From: Minicystis rosea
GTDB lineage: Bacteria > Myxococcota_A > Polyangia > Polyangiales > Polyangiaceae
NCBI GenBank assembly: GCA_001931535.1
Contig: CP016211.1
Coordinates: 7,549,703-7,613,702 of the forward strand
DNA length: 64,000 nucleotides
Direction of reading: 5' to 3'
In this document: positions 45,469 through 60,591 of the stretch, piece after piece
How the letters are laid out: each line of letters begins with the position of its first letter
Numbering within the stretch: position 1 is the first letter of the stretch
Notes under the pieces: model-generated
The model's database searches: none
What the model saw: only the letters and a program-made list of their open reading frames with translations
Told to the model about the DNA's origin: nothing
Program-made: the position numbers and the translations under genes

Positions 45469-45885
45469 TCAGGCCTGCGCGGCGCTCCGGGAGCTGCCCC
45501 AGCGCTCGGGCTTTTCCAGGTCGAGGAACGCGCCGCAGGCGCAGTCGAGCGCGGCCCAGCCGTTCACCAGACAGAGGTGTGCGATCAGCTCGGCCGCGCC
45601 GCGGGGGCCGCGAATGTGGATGACGAAGCCCTCCAGTTGAGGGGCGTTCTCGCTGCCGCCCAGATCGATGTCGAGGTAGGGCGCGCCGTGATCGTCGAGG
45701 ATGCCGTGGCCGGGGTTCGACCAATCGACGTCGGCGAGGGCCGCGTCGATCGCGGTGCGAACCCGCTTGGTAGAGCCCATCGATCGCGGGCCGTGGCCGG
45801 GGCGGAACGAGGAGAGCGGCACCGGGGGATGACCGTCGAAGTTGAGGATCATCACATCCCATGAGCTCGATTGGGGTGACGTCAT
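45469..45885 (-). CDS. Small hypothetical protein
   Basis: 138 residues from the ATG reading MTSPQSSSWDVM. I do not recognise it. It has DGHPPVPLSSFRPGHGPR, PYLDIDLGGSENAPQLEGFVIHIRG and a Cys pair in ALDCACGAF. No signal peptide or membrane helix. It converges with dps. A longer ORF (to 46026) exists but its extension is compositionally poor. Confidence 0.72.
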   Translation of the reverse strand: MTSPQSSSWDVMILNFDGHPPVPLSSFRPGHGPRSMGSTKRVRTAIDAALADVDWSNPGHGILDDHGAPYLDIDLGGSENAPQLEGFVIHIRGPRGAAELIAHLCLVNGWAALDCACGAFLDLEKPERWGSSRSAAQA

Positions 45886-46156
45886 GATCGATTGTGACAC
45901 GGCACCCCGCCTCGAATGCGCGCGCGCCTCCGTTTTCTGTACGATGCGCGCGCGTGCCGGATCCGGAGAGCCCGAAGCAGGAAGAAAAGGCCTAGAAGAA
46001 CGCCCGAAGCCCGAGCAGGCCGCCACGGCGGCGCGACCGACCGTGTCGCCGGCGTTGCTCGTCGAGGATTTGAGGGTGTCAGTCGCTCACGCGCAACCGA
46101 GGTTGCGCAGATGAGCGGAATGACGTGCTGAAAGGGGATCGGGAGAATCGAGCGCG

Positions 46157-46191
46157 ACGGCGGCGCGGCCCCGTGCGAGGCGCGCCGCCGT
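46157..46191. terminator. Hairpin terminator of the dehydratase operon
   Basis: Perfect 11-bp stem, ACGGCGGCGCG with CGCGCCGCCGT, 13-base loop, 10 bases past the stop of the minus-strand gene. A second hairpin (GCGCAAC-CGAG-GTTGCGC) lies at 46091-46108. Confidence 0.6.
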
Positions 46192-46200
46192 TCGGAGTCG

Positions 46201-48129
<1,929 letters not shown>

Positions 48130-48149
48130 GGTCGTCGTCCCTTCCCCGA

Positions 48150-51758
<3,609 letters not shown>

Positions 51759-51801
51759 GCGGATCCTCCTCATGCCGAGCCGACGACGGACGCGTCGCCG
51801 G

Positions 51802-51825
51802 CCGACTGACTGGCCAGTCAGTCGG
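51802..51825. promoter_or_regulatory. TetR-type operator 1 (24-bp perfect palindrome)
   Basis: CCGACTGACTGG and its exact complement, about 45 bases upstream of the activase start. The TGACTG/CAGTCA core is shared with operator 2, and the position suits repression of the dehydratase operon by the divergent TetR protein. Confidence 0.78.
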
Positions 51826-51981
51826 AAAGGGGTAGCGGACCCGCCCCGACCAATCAAGACTCCTGCGGGGACGCCAACGTTTCGTGACCGAACGTGACGT
51901 AGCGTCATCAGGAATTTGTCGGGACGAGCCCGACCCGAGATCACCGTGACCGCGCGATTTGGGCCGCAGCGGATGGATGGA

Positions 51982-52008
51982 ATGCGACTGACGCGCCGGT
52001 CAGTGCAT
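51982..52008. promoter_or_regulatory. TetR-type operator 2
   Basis: ACTGAC-GCGCCG-GTCAGT with flanking ATGC/GCAT, about 100 bases upstream of the TetR ATG. It shares the ACTGAC half-site with operator 1, suggesting autoregulation. Confidence 0.7.
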
Positions 52009-52105
52009 CCAAAGGGCGATCACCGGCCTTCCCGATGGCGTTTCACGCGGGCGCGGGGCTGGAAACCTCGGCCGGCGACGGGCCGTGGTGATAGAACGCG
52101 CGTCG

Positions 52106-52735
52106 ATGAACAAGGCCGAGCGCCGCCAAGTCCTCCTGCGCGCGGCGCGCGACGTGTTCGCCACCAAGGGCTATCACGACGCCAAGGTCGACGACATCGT
52201 GGCGCTGGCCAAGGTCGCGAAGGGGACTTTCTACCTCTACTTCCCCGACAAGCGATCGGTCTTCTCCGAGCTCGTCGACGTGCTCTTCGTCCGGCTCGGC
52301 GCGGCCATCCTCAAGGTGGATACGGGGCGCGACGTCGACGAGCAGATCAAGCACAACATCCGCGCGGTGGTGGCCGTGCTGCTCGACGATCCGGCGCTGA
52401 CGCGGATCCTGCTCTCGTACGCGACGGGGATGGATCCCGCGTTCGTGACGAAGATGAAGTCCTTCTACGACGGCGTGAAGGCGCTGCTCGCGGCGAGCCT
52501 CAAGGAGGGACAGAGCCTCGGCATCGTGGCCGAAGGCGATCCCGAGCTGCTCGCGACCTTCAGCGTGGGCGCCCTCAAAGAGCTGCTCGCCGAGAAGGTG
52601 GTGGCCGAGGCGCCGATGGCGCGCGAGGACATCGTGGATGCGTTGTTCCGCTTCCTGCAAGCGGGATATCTGCGCACGAGCGGCCCGCCGCCGTCGGTGG
52701 TCGCGACGCCGAAACCGACGAAGCGGCGACGCTGA
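52106..52735 (+). CDS. TetR/AcrR family regulator
   Basis: 209 residues from ATG MNKAERRQ. The TetR HTH (about 7-55) reads RRQVLLRAARDVFATKGYHDAKV... then KVAKGTFYLYF. A ligand-binding domain follows, with a basic tail (PKPTKRRR). It resembles the FadR/PsrA-like acyl-CoA-responsive group in overall layout. The operator pair and divergent position point to control of the dehydratase/activase operon, perhaps by an acyl-CoA ligand. A GTG start 21 bases upstream is possible. Confidence 0.93.
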   Translation: MNKAERRQVLLRAARDVFATKGYHDAKVDDIVALAKVAKGTFYLYFPDKRSVFSELVDVLFVRLGAAILKVDTGRDVDEQIKHNIRAVVAVLLDDPALTRILLSYATGMDPAFVTKMKSFYDGVKALLAASLKEGQSLGIVAEGDPELLATFSVGALKELLAEKVVAEAPMAREDIVDALFRFLQAGYLRTSGPPPSVVATPKPTKRRR

Positions 52736-52923
52736 TCGCGGCGTGCGCGACCACTGTGCGCACACCGCGCGCGCACGGTCACGCACACGGCACACGTGCG
52801 CGCGAGCGCGCGCATCCGCGGGATTTGGGCTTCGAATAGGCGATCTCCCGTTGGCAAACGGGTTGCTTGATGGACCTCACCGGCATCACGCGGGCACGAC
52901 GCCCGAGACCGGCGGAGGAATGC

Positions 52924-55900
52924 ATGACCGAGCAACGAGCGCACCGGGGTTTGCGGATCGACACGTGGATCACCGAGCAGGCAGCACGAACGCCGGAGTC
53001 CACGGCGGTGACGTTCGGGGGCAGAGTCTTCGTTATGACGCGCTCTCACGGCGAGCGCGGCAGGTCGCCGCCCATCTCCGCGAGCACGGGATCGGGCGTG
53101 GAAGCAGAGTGGGTATCTTCCTGCCGCGGTCGCTGGATCTGGTGGTGGCCATCCTCGGTGTGATGAAGAGCGGCGCGGCCTTCGTGCCGCTGGATCCGGC
53201 GCATCCCGCCGGGCACACGCGGCGCGTGGCGGAGGACGCGGGGCTCGCGCTACTCATCATGGATCCATCCGTGGATGATCGGCTCGACGCCGTCGCCACA
53301 CCGCGCTTCACGCTGGCCGAGGTAAGCACGGAAGCGCCGGAGCTCGAGGAGGCGGAGGGCGCGCCGAACGATCCTGCTTACGTGATCTACACCTCGGGCA
53401 CGACGGGGGCGCCCAAAGGGGTGGTGATCGGACATCGATCGATTGCCAATTACGTGCGCTGGGCGCGCGATCTCTATTGTGGAAACGAGGCGCTCACCTT
53501 CCCTCTCTGCTCGTCGCCGGCGTTCGATCTGACGCTCACCTCCATCTTCGTTCCGCTCGTGAGCGGGGGGACGGTGGCTGTCTACGGTGGGCCGTCGGCG
53601 ACCGCGCTGCTCGACGCCATCGACGAGGATCGCAGCGACGTCATCAAGCTGACGCCGAGCCACCTGTCGCTGCTCGCGGCGCGCGGGCCTGCGAGGAGCG
53701 CGGTGCGCAAGCTGATCGTGGGCGGCGAGGCGCTCTCGACGAAGCTCGCGCGGCGGGCGATGGAGGTGCTCGGGCCGCACATCGAGATCTGGAACGAGTA
53801 CGGGCCGACCGAAGCCACGGTGGGTTGCGTGGTGCATCGCTTCGATCCGGAGCGGGACACGCAGAGCTTCGTGCCCATCGGCAAGGCCGCGCCGGGGTGC
53901 CGAACGCTTTTGCTCGACGAGGCGCGACAGGCGGTCGGCGCGGGCACGATCGGAGAGCTCCATCTCTCGGGAGAGTGCCTGTCGCTCGGCTACCTCGGAG
54001 ATGCGGAGTCGACCGCGGCGCGCTTCGTGGAGAGCTCGATCGCGGGAGAAGGGATGATGTACCGGACGGGAGATCTCGTGCGCGAGCTGCCGAACGGTGA
54101 CCTCGATTTCGTGGGGAGGATCGATGATCAGGTGAAGCTCCTCGGGCACCGCGTGGAGCTCCCGGGCATCGCGCGTCTCTTGGGACGGCACCCCGAGGTG
54201 CAGGGCAGCGCGGTCGTGCTGACGAAGGACGACGGGGGCGATGGGGTGCTGACGGCATATTACATCGCGGACCACGACGTGCCTTTGGCATCGTTGCGCG
54301 CGTCGCTGGCCGATTCGCTCCATCCGGACGTGATCCCGCGCCACTTCGTGCGGCTCGCGAGCTTGCCTGCCGGTGAGAATGGCAAGGTGGATACGGCGGC
54401 GCTCACGGCGCGCGCAGCCGGCAGCGAGCGAGCCTCGGGCGCGGCGCCGCGGACGGCGCTGGAGAGCACGCTCCTCGGGATTTGGTCGGCGGCGCTCGGC
54501 ATCGAAGGGATCGGCGTGGACGACGACTTCTTCGAGCTGGGTGGACACTCGCTCTTGGCGAATCGGATCATCCTCCGGATTCGTGAGGCGATGGGGGTCG
54601 ATCTCAACATGCGGAGCATCTTCGAGAACCGCACGGTGGCGACGCTCGCGCGGCGCATCGAGACGACCCGGGCCGCGGCGGAGGTGCGCATCGAGAACGC
54701 GGCGGTGGAGACGAGCGATGATTTGAAGATGATGGCCGCCGTCGCCAATCAGGCGGAGCTGCCGCGACCTTCGGGGAAGCGGAGCGATGAAGAGAACGTG
54801 GGTCGGGCCGAGTCGGCGGCAGCGGTCGACGCCATGGTCGGTCAGTTCTACAGCCGGTTCCCCTGGCCGTGGAATTCGTCGAAGTTCGACGCGCAATCGG
54901 AGGCCGGCTTCGAGGCGGCCATGCTTTGCCAAGAGGTCGGCGACTACACGCACACGGCGCTTCCGGAGACGCCCACCATCTGGGTCGCGGGGTGCGGGAC
55001 GAATCAAGCGCTCCTCACCGCGCTGCGCTTCCCGCACGCGAAGGTGCTGGGGACCGATCTGTCCACGAAATCGATCGAGATTTGCGCACAAAACGCGGCA
55101 GCGCTGGGTGTCACCAATTTGGATCTCTCGCTCGGGAGCATCAACGAGGCGACGTATCGCGAAGCATTCGATGTGGTGATTTGCACGGGCGTGATTCACC
55201 ACACCTACGATCCGGCCCACGCGTTGGGGCGGCTCGCGCAGGCGATGAAGCCGAGCGGCATCCTGGAGCTGCTCGTCTACAACCGCTTTCACCGCACCAT
55301 CACGAGCGCGTTCCAGAAGGCGATTCGCATCATGACGAGCGGGCTCGGGGCCGATGACTTCGCGGTGGCGAAACGGCTCTCGGCGGGGTTCTCGCTGGAC
55401 AACACCATGGCGCGCTTCATCGCGCGGCATCGGGATTGGGAAGAGTCGGACTTCGCCGATCTGCTCATCAACCCGGTGGAGCACAGCTACACGGTGGACT
55501 CGTTGTCCGAGATGGCCGAGGGACAGAATTTGGAGCTGACGCGGCCTTGCGTGAGCCTGTATGCGAAGTTCCGCGCCGAGAGCATTTTCTGGGAGATGGA
55601 GTTCGCCGATGCGGACGCGCAGCGCGTCTATGATGCGCTGGCAGACGTGGACCGCTGGCGGGTCTCGAACCTGCTGATGCACGAGAAGTCGCCGATGCTG
55701 TGGTTTTATCTGAACCGGCGTGACACGCCGAAGAAGCGGGTCACGGAGCGGGAGATGAACGAGGCGTTCCTCGCGACCACGTTCGCGCAGGCAACCGCGC
55801 AGCAAACGAGCTTCATCCGCGAGCAGGACGGCAGCTTCCGCGCGGCACGGAGCGCGTCGCAGGCGCCGGATGCCTCGGTGAAGGGGATTTACGATCGGTT

Positions 55901-56030
55901 CACGCGGCCACGGGTGATGGGTGAAGTGCTGGACGAGATGGGGATCGTGAAGACGTTCGCGGCCGTGCAACGGACACGGGTGATGCTGACGACCCCGGCG
56001 TTCCCGCACCTTCGGGCGGTGAGCGGGTGA
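52924..56030 (+). CDS. Orphan NRPS-like protein: adenylation-carrier-methyltransferase, one frame break
   Basis: About 1035 residues when one G is added to the run 53017-53021; as given, the first 33 codons are out of frame with the rest. The start ATG has GGAGG 5 bases upstream. The restored joint reads TAVTFGG then QSLRYDALSRRARQVA, a normal start of an adenylation domain. Core motifs: A3 YTSGTTGAPKG (about 156), A5 NEYGPTEATVG (about 290), A7 YRTGDLV (about 379), A10 NGKVD (about 485). The carrier domain has LGGHSL (about 538; Ser carries phosphopantetheine). A SAM methyltransferase follows (WVAGCGTNQALLTAL, GTDLST). There is no condensation or release domain, so a partner enzyme elsewhere or a loaded-and-methylated amino acid product is expected. 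Confidence 0.85.
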
Positions 56031-56136
56031 AAGGGAGGATCGGGTGGAGGGCCGGTGAGGACATCGACCCTTCACCCGATCCTCAATCGATGCTGTGGAG
56101 CAGCGACGGCGAGGTCTTCTCAATCGATGGTGACGA

Positions 56137-57630
56137 TCATGCGCTGAAGAGCCGTTGGAAGCGCTCGCGGTGCGCCGAGACGTCGGGCTCCTGATTCAGG
56201 ATCACCTCTGCATGCTCGCGCGCCGCGGCATCGCGGCCGAGCTTGCGGAGGCTCGCGACGAGCGCCCAGCGATAGCGCGTGTTCTCCGGCTCCAGTGCCA
56301 CGCTCTCGGTCTCGGCGGAGGCCGCGCCCTCGAAATCGCCGAGGGCCCAGCGCGCCGCGCCGAGGAGGTGAGCGTGATAACCAGTCTGCTCGATCTTCGA
56401 GGCTTGGAGGAAGTCGCGTTCGGCCTCGGCAGGGGCCGAGTTGCGGAACGCGATGAGCCCGCAGACGACGTGGGCGCGGGCGCGCTCGGCCTTGCTGGGG
56501 CTGTCGGTGGGTGCGGGGAATCTGATTTCCTCGCGCTCCACCGGAGCCTGTGCGATGGCGGTGCGGAGCAGGGGAAGCGCTTCCGCACCGCGGCCGAGCG
56601 CATCGAGGATGACGGCGCGGGTGGTGTGGTAACGGAGGAAGATGGGGTCGAGCGCGACGCATCGCTCTACGTCGGACAATGCTTTGGTGAGCTCTCCGGC
56701 CGCGAAGGAGCGGCTCGCGCGCTCGTGGTAGGCGGCGGCGAGCGGGAGAGCCACATACTCACGCCAATGCTCATCAGCCTCCTCGAGCATGGGCTCGCCT
56801 GCTTCGATTTGATCATCCCAGTCGGGCCACGGACGCCGCAGCTCGACGACTTCGGGTAAAGCGGTGACACGGGCCGCGGCGTCGGGCGAATGTGCGAGCG
56901 GAAGGAGCATGCGCGCGAGCGCGGCGACGCTCGTCGGCACGAGCGCGGCAGGAGACTCCGCCATCCGCGCGAATGGCAACAGCTCCGCGTTTCCGACGAG
57001 AAGGGGAGGATCCATCAACGAGAGCAAGAAGGCGACGAGCTCCCAGACATCGCTTTGAACAGCGCTCAGCGTCCGATGCACCGTCTCGAGCTCCACCCCG
57101 AAGATGGGAGACGGAAAGAAGGATTCCATCCACTCGGGCACGCCGGGGACGAGCCATCGAATCTGCCGAGGAGAGCCCTCGATCACACGCAGGTTCAGGG
57201 GATCGAAGCTGCGCGGCGATCTCCCGGCGGCGTGGAGCGCGGCTGTTGCTTCACAAGCCTGGAGGGCGAGCTCGGCCGCCTCCGCGCAGGTGAACGTGCC
57301 ACGCGGTAGCCCGGGCACGTCCGCATAAACGATCCCTGGGCCGATGTGCACGGCCGCAGCGAACGCGGGCGCCACGGACACGAAGCGACGCGCCCAGGTC
57401 TCGTGGTCGATGTCCCGCGTCCAGTGGAAGACGCCTTCCCGTGGCTCGATGAGAACGGCGGCCCCCGTCCTCCGATCCACGCCGCGCAGCCAGAATTCCT
57501 CCTGGGCGAAGGAGAGATTGCGCCGGCCAAACAAACGCGCCTTTCGCTCCCACGCGCGCACCTCGAGGAAGCGATCGACGTCGCCGGCGGTCTCGAACTG
57601 CTCGGCGATGATCTTCGGGTCTCTACTCAC
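56137..57630 (-). CDS. TPR-repeat protein
   Basis: 497 residues. The N-terminal ~250 residues (RNLSFAQEEFWLRGVDRRTG, PREGVFHWTRDID) resemble the degenerate kinase-like fold seen in some myxobacterial regulators, but no kinase motifs are complete. The C-terminal half has four or so tetratricopeptide repeats (ERASRSFAAGELTKALSDVERCVALDP, AVILDALGRGAEALPLLRTAIAQAP). The GTG start overlaps the stop of the small gene upstream (GTGA). It probably acts as a scaffold; the partner is unknown. Confidence 0.82.
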   Translation of the reverse strand: MSRDPKIIAEQFETAGDVDRFLEVRAWERKARLFGRRNLSFAQEEFWLRGVDRRTGAAVLIEPREGVFHWTRDIDHETWARRFVSVAPAFAAAVHIGPGIVYADVPGLPRGTFTCAEAAELALQACEATAALHAAGRSPRSFDPLNLRVIEGSPRQIRWLVPGVPEWMESFFPSPIFGVELETVHRTLSAVQSDVWELVAFLLSLMDPPLLVGNAELLPFARMAESPAALVPTSVAALARMLLPLAHSPDAAARVTALPEVVELRRPWPDWDDQIEAGEPMLEEADEHWREYVALPLAAAYHERASRSFAAGELTKALSDVERCVALDPIFLRYHTTRAVILDALGRGAEALPLLRTAIAQAPVEREEIRFPAPTDSPSKAERARAHVVCGLIAFRNSAPAEAERDFLQASKIEQTGYHAHLLGAARWALGDFEGAASAETESVALEPENTRYRWALVASLRKLGRDAAAREHAEVILNQEPDVSAHRERFQRLFSA

Positions 57631-57881
57631 GAGCGGCCTCCCGCGAAGCGCTCTCCTCGCCTGCGGACGACGACCGCGCTCAACGCGACGATGCCGAACG
57701 CCGCGAGCAGCAAGGCCGGCTCGAAATCCTTCTCGGGCGGCGGCAGCGGCATGGGCGCTGGATGCTCACCCCACCTCGGCCGCTGCGGCGGTGGAAGGGC
57801 GTCGGCCAAAGCCGGCGTCGCCGACATCGACATGACGATGACGAGCACGAGCCGGAGCCACGAAACGTGACGACGTAACAT
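57627..57881 (-). CDS. Small secreted/membrane protein
   Basis: 84 residues. Signal peptide (LRLVLVIVMSMSATPALA), a Pro-rich middle (PPPQRPRWGEHPAPMPLPPP), a second hydrophobic helix (EPALLLAAFGIVALSAVVV) and an RRRGER end, rather like a short membrane-anchored or MYXO-CTERM-like protein without the Cys motif. It is translationally coupled to the TPR gene. Confidence 0.75.
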   Translation of the reverse strand: MLRRHVSWLRLVLVIVMSMSATPALADALPPPQRPRWGEHPAPMPLPPPEKDFEPALLLAAFGIVALSAVVVRRRGERFAGGRS

Positions 57882-57980
57882 CGGGCCAGACTATCTGCGT
57901 GAAGACGCCGAGGGGAGATCGTTCGCCGTGCGGAGAGGCGATGAACGATGTCCCGAGCAGGAATGCCCACCATCCCAGCA

Positions 57981-59420
57981 TCATGCGCCTGGCAGGCGCG
58001 CCAAGCAGAGCACGTCAGTCGCGCTTGCGCGTCTCCTCGGGATGCGGCCGAAATCGCTGGGCGTATCGGCCGCGGCGTAGGCGGCGGCGGCGTAGGCGGC
58101 GGCGGCTTGGTCGAGATCGGGTTTGCGGACGCGCTCCATGGTGTCGTTGGCGGTGTGGTGGAAATCGAAATAGAGAGAGGCGTCTTGGCGGAGATCGAGA
58201 ATGGGGACCCCGGCGGAGACGAGGGGGATGAGATCGGAGCCGCCGTGGGCCGCTTCGGAAGATGCAGTGACGCCGAGCGGCTCGAGGTGCGCGGCGAGGG
58301 AGCGGAAGAGCGGAAGGGCGGAGGGCGCGCCGAGGAAACGGGCGTCCTTGACGCGGCCGTCGCCGAGATCGGCTTCCATGGCGAGGACGTGAGAGGAGAG
58401 CTCGGCGGCGTGCGCTTTGCCATAAGCGACCGCGCCGCGGAGGCCGTTCTCTTCATTGGCGAAGAGGACCACACGAATGGTGCGGCGCGGGTGGCGAGGG
58501 AGATTGGCAATTTGCCGGGCGGCTTCGATGACGATGGCGCAGCCTGCGCCGTCGTCGAGCGCGCCGCGGCCGAGATCCCACGAGTCGAGATGGGCGCCGA
58601 GGAGGACGATTTCGTTGGGGGCGCTGCTGCCAACGACGTCGCCGACGACGTTGGCGCCTTCGGCATCGGGCAGGGTGCGGGCGCCGAGCGTCAAACGCAT
58701 CTTCACCCGTTGGCCGGCGGCGAGGAGGCGGTGAATCACGTCCGCGTCGGGGATGGCGAGCGCGGCGGCGGGGATCTTGGGAACATCGTTGTCGTAGCGG
58801 AGACCGCCGGTGTGCGGAGCGCGGTTGTCGTCGGTGCCGACGGAGCGGATGACGACCGCGGCGGCGCCGAGCTTGGCCGCATGAATGGCGCCGATGGCGC
58901 GCGGGGTGACGGCGCGGCCGTAGCCGGAGCCGTCGGCGGTGCGATCCATCTTCATGTGGAAGAAGACGATTTTGCCGCGTACGAGCGCAGGATCGGCCTT
59001 GTCGAGGGCGTCGACGGAAGGAAACTCGATGACTTCGGCCTCGATGCCGCCGGGCGGCGTGGCCACGCTGCCGCCGAGCGCGGCGAGCACGAGGGGCTGG
59101 GCCGAAGGCTCGACGAGGGCGCCGCTCTCTTCTCCGCGCTCCCAATGCGGGACCATGACGGGCTCTTCGTGGACGCGGGTGAGGCCGGCGTTGCCGAGCG
59201 CGCGTACGGCCCAGGAGACGGCGACCTTGGCGCCGGGAGAGCCGGAGAGGCGCGGACCCGCTTCATCGGAGAGCGAGCGGACGGTCTCGTAGGCTTGCGA
59301 CGTGGCGAGCACCGAATCGCGGAGCGACTGCACCTGCGCGTTCGTGGTGGCGTCGCCGGCGGCGGACGGGCGCGAGCAGGTCGCGAGGAGCACGAGCGAG
59401 AGACAGAGGGTGCGTCGCAT
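57981..59420 (-). CDS. M28-family zinc peptidase with PA domain (lipoprotein)
   Basis: 479 residues. Lipobox VLLATC. A PA-like insert lies at about 110-230. The M28 core has the metal-site pattern GAHLDSWDLGRGALDDGAG, then FANEENGLRG (about 333) and a C-terminal DFHHTANDT. It should cleave peptides or dipeptides at the cell surface or in the periplasm. Standalone, between the small membrane protein and the sigma-factor cluster. Confidence 0.93.
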   Translation of the reverse strand: MRRTLCLSLVLLATCSRPSAAGDATTNAQVQSLRDSVLATSQAYETVRSLSDEAGPRLSGSPGAKVAVSWAVRALGNAGLTRVHEEPVMVPHWERGEESGALVEPSAQPLVLAALGGSVATPPGGIEAEVIEFPSVDALDKADPALVRGKIVFFHMKMDRTADGSGYGRAVTPRAIGAIHAAKLGAAAVVIRSVGTDDNRAPHTGGLRYDNDVPKIPAAALAIPDADVIHRLLAAGQRVKMRLTLGARTLPDAEGANVVGDVVGSSAPNEIVLLGAHLDSWDLGRGALDDGAGCAIVIEAARQIANLPRHPRRTIRVVLFANEENGLRGAVAYGKAHAAELSSHVLAMEADLGDGRVKDARFLGAPSALPLFRSLAAHLEPLGVTASSEAAHGGSDLIPLVSAGVPILDLRQDASLYFDFHHTANDTMERVRKPDLDQAAAAYAAAAYAAADTPSDFGRIPRRRASATDVLCLARLPGA

Positions 59421-59489
59421 CGAGGTCGCGCACCGTACAACGGCGGAGCGGCGCCGGCCATCGCAGCACGGCCCATGACGTGAGCGACA

Positions 59490-60557
59490 TCATGGTTGGA
59501 GCAGACATCCCCGCTTCTCGTCGCAGCCGCCCGAGAAGCCGAGCTCGGCGCAGCTCACGACATCACGACGACCGGCGTTGCAGACGGTGATGGTGCCGTT
59601 TTGGGGATCGCAGACGCTGGCATCGACACCAGGGACGCACTCGACGGCGAGCCCGCAATAGGCATTCTGGGGCGCGCCGCCACCGCCGCCGCCGGTGCCG
59701 GAGACGCCGGGATCGCCGACTTGGCACTTGAAGCCGGCGCCGCGGGTTCCGCAATCGACCTTGTGCTCGGAGCGGTTCACGCACGCGCGCAGCGTGTCGC
59801 CGTCGCAGGCAACGCCCGTGTCGAGGCGGACGGCGAAGAAGCTCATGTCGGCGGCGGCAGCGGCGCAGGCGGGGCCCTCGCCCACACAGAGAGCGTTGGT
59901 GAAACCATCGACGAAGCCACAGCCGAGGCCGAGGGACGCACAGTCGGGGCCGTGAACCACGGTGGCGAGGCAGCCTTCGGGCGAGGTGCCTTTGCAGGTG
60001 TTGGGATAGACGTTTTGATCGCAGCTCGGGCCCAAGGGGACGGCGAGGCATCGTTCGGACTTGGGAGAACAGGTGAGACCGAGCTTTGCACAATCGATGT
60101 CGACCTGCGTGTTGCCATCACAGGTGTGCAGCACGGTGCCGTCGCAGCCGGGAGCGCAAGCGGCATTGGTGGTCGCGGCGAGGCCGATGCACTGCTGCAC
60201 GCCCGCACAACCTTTGGGGGCCGCGTCGATGCAGGAGATGGCCCAGGCGAGGCGGCCCTTGGCGTCATCCGGGCCGGGGATCTGCGTGTAGAAACGATCG
60301 AGGATGACCTCGATGGAATCGGCGTCTCCGCAGCTCCGCAGGAGGACGGCGACGCGTGCGGCGGCGGCGGGATCGATGGGGGCGAGCGGCGCAGCCACGG
60401 CCAGGCCTCCGTCGACACCCGAGCTCGTGTTCCCGCCGGCCCCCACGCTCGGGTCGTCTCGCTCCGCGCCGATCAAACGGCTCTGCGAACAAGCACCCAC
60501 GAGGAGCAGGGGCGCGAGAAAGAAGATCGGCCACGGCGGACGAATACGCATCTTCAT
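59490..60557 (-). CDS. Cys-rich lipoprotein
   Basis: 355 residues from ATG MKMRIRPPWP. Lipobox LLLVGAC. After a linker it has ~25 cysteines in repeated CxxG...C segments (CDGTVLHTCDGNTQVDIDC, CGLAVECVPG). It lies 34 bases after the sigma-factor-linked membrane protein and is on the same strand, so it is probably part of that operon. The function is unknown. Confidence 0.8.
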   Translation of the reverse strand: MKMRIRPPWPIFFLAPLLLVGACSQSRLIGAERDDPSVGAGGNTSSGVDGGLAVAAPLAPIDPAAAARVAVLLRSCGDADSIEVILDRFYTQIPGPDDAKGRLAWAISCIDAAPKGCAGVQQCIGLAATTNAACAPGCDGTVLHTCDGNTQVDIDCAKLGLTCSPKSERCLAVPLGPSCDQNVYPNTCKGTSPEGCLATVVHGPDCASLGLGCGFVDGFTNALCVGEGPACAAAAADMSFFAVRLDTGVACDGDTLRACVNRSEHKVDCGTRGAGFKCQVGDPGVSGTGGGGGGAPQNAYCGLAVECVPGVDASVCDPQNGTITVCNAGRRDVVSCAELGFSGGCDEKRGCLLQP

Positions 60558-60591
60558 GGAGTCCAATCCAATGATGTCGTCGGGTTGACGT

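Larger units (their letters stand above)
51759..52105. other. Divergent regulatory region of dehydratase operon and TetR gene
   Basis: About 350 bp with no ORF. It contains the activase Shine-Dalgarno, operators 1 and 2, and presumably both promoters. Confidence 0.6.

Noticed and set aside
52638..52923. Longer start for the NRPS-like gene in its downstream frame (from 52638)
   Set aside because: This overlaps the TetR gene and gives no adenylation-like sequence; the ATG at 52924 with GGAGG and one added G gives a normal N-terminus.
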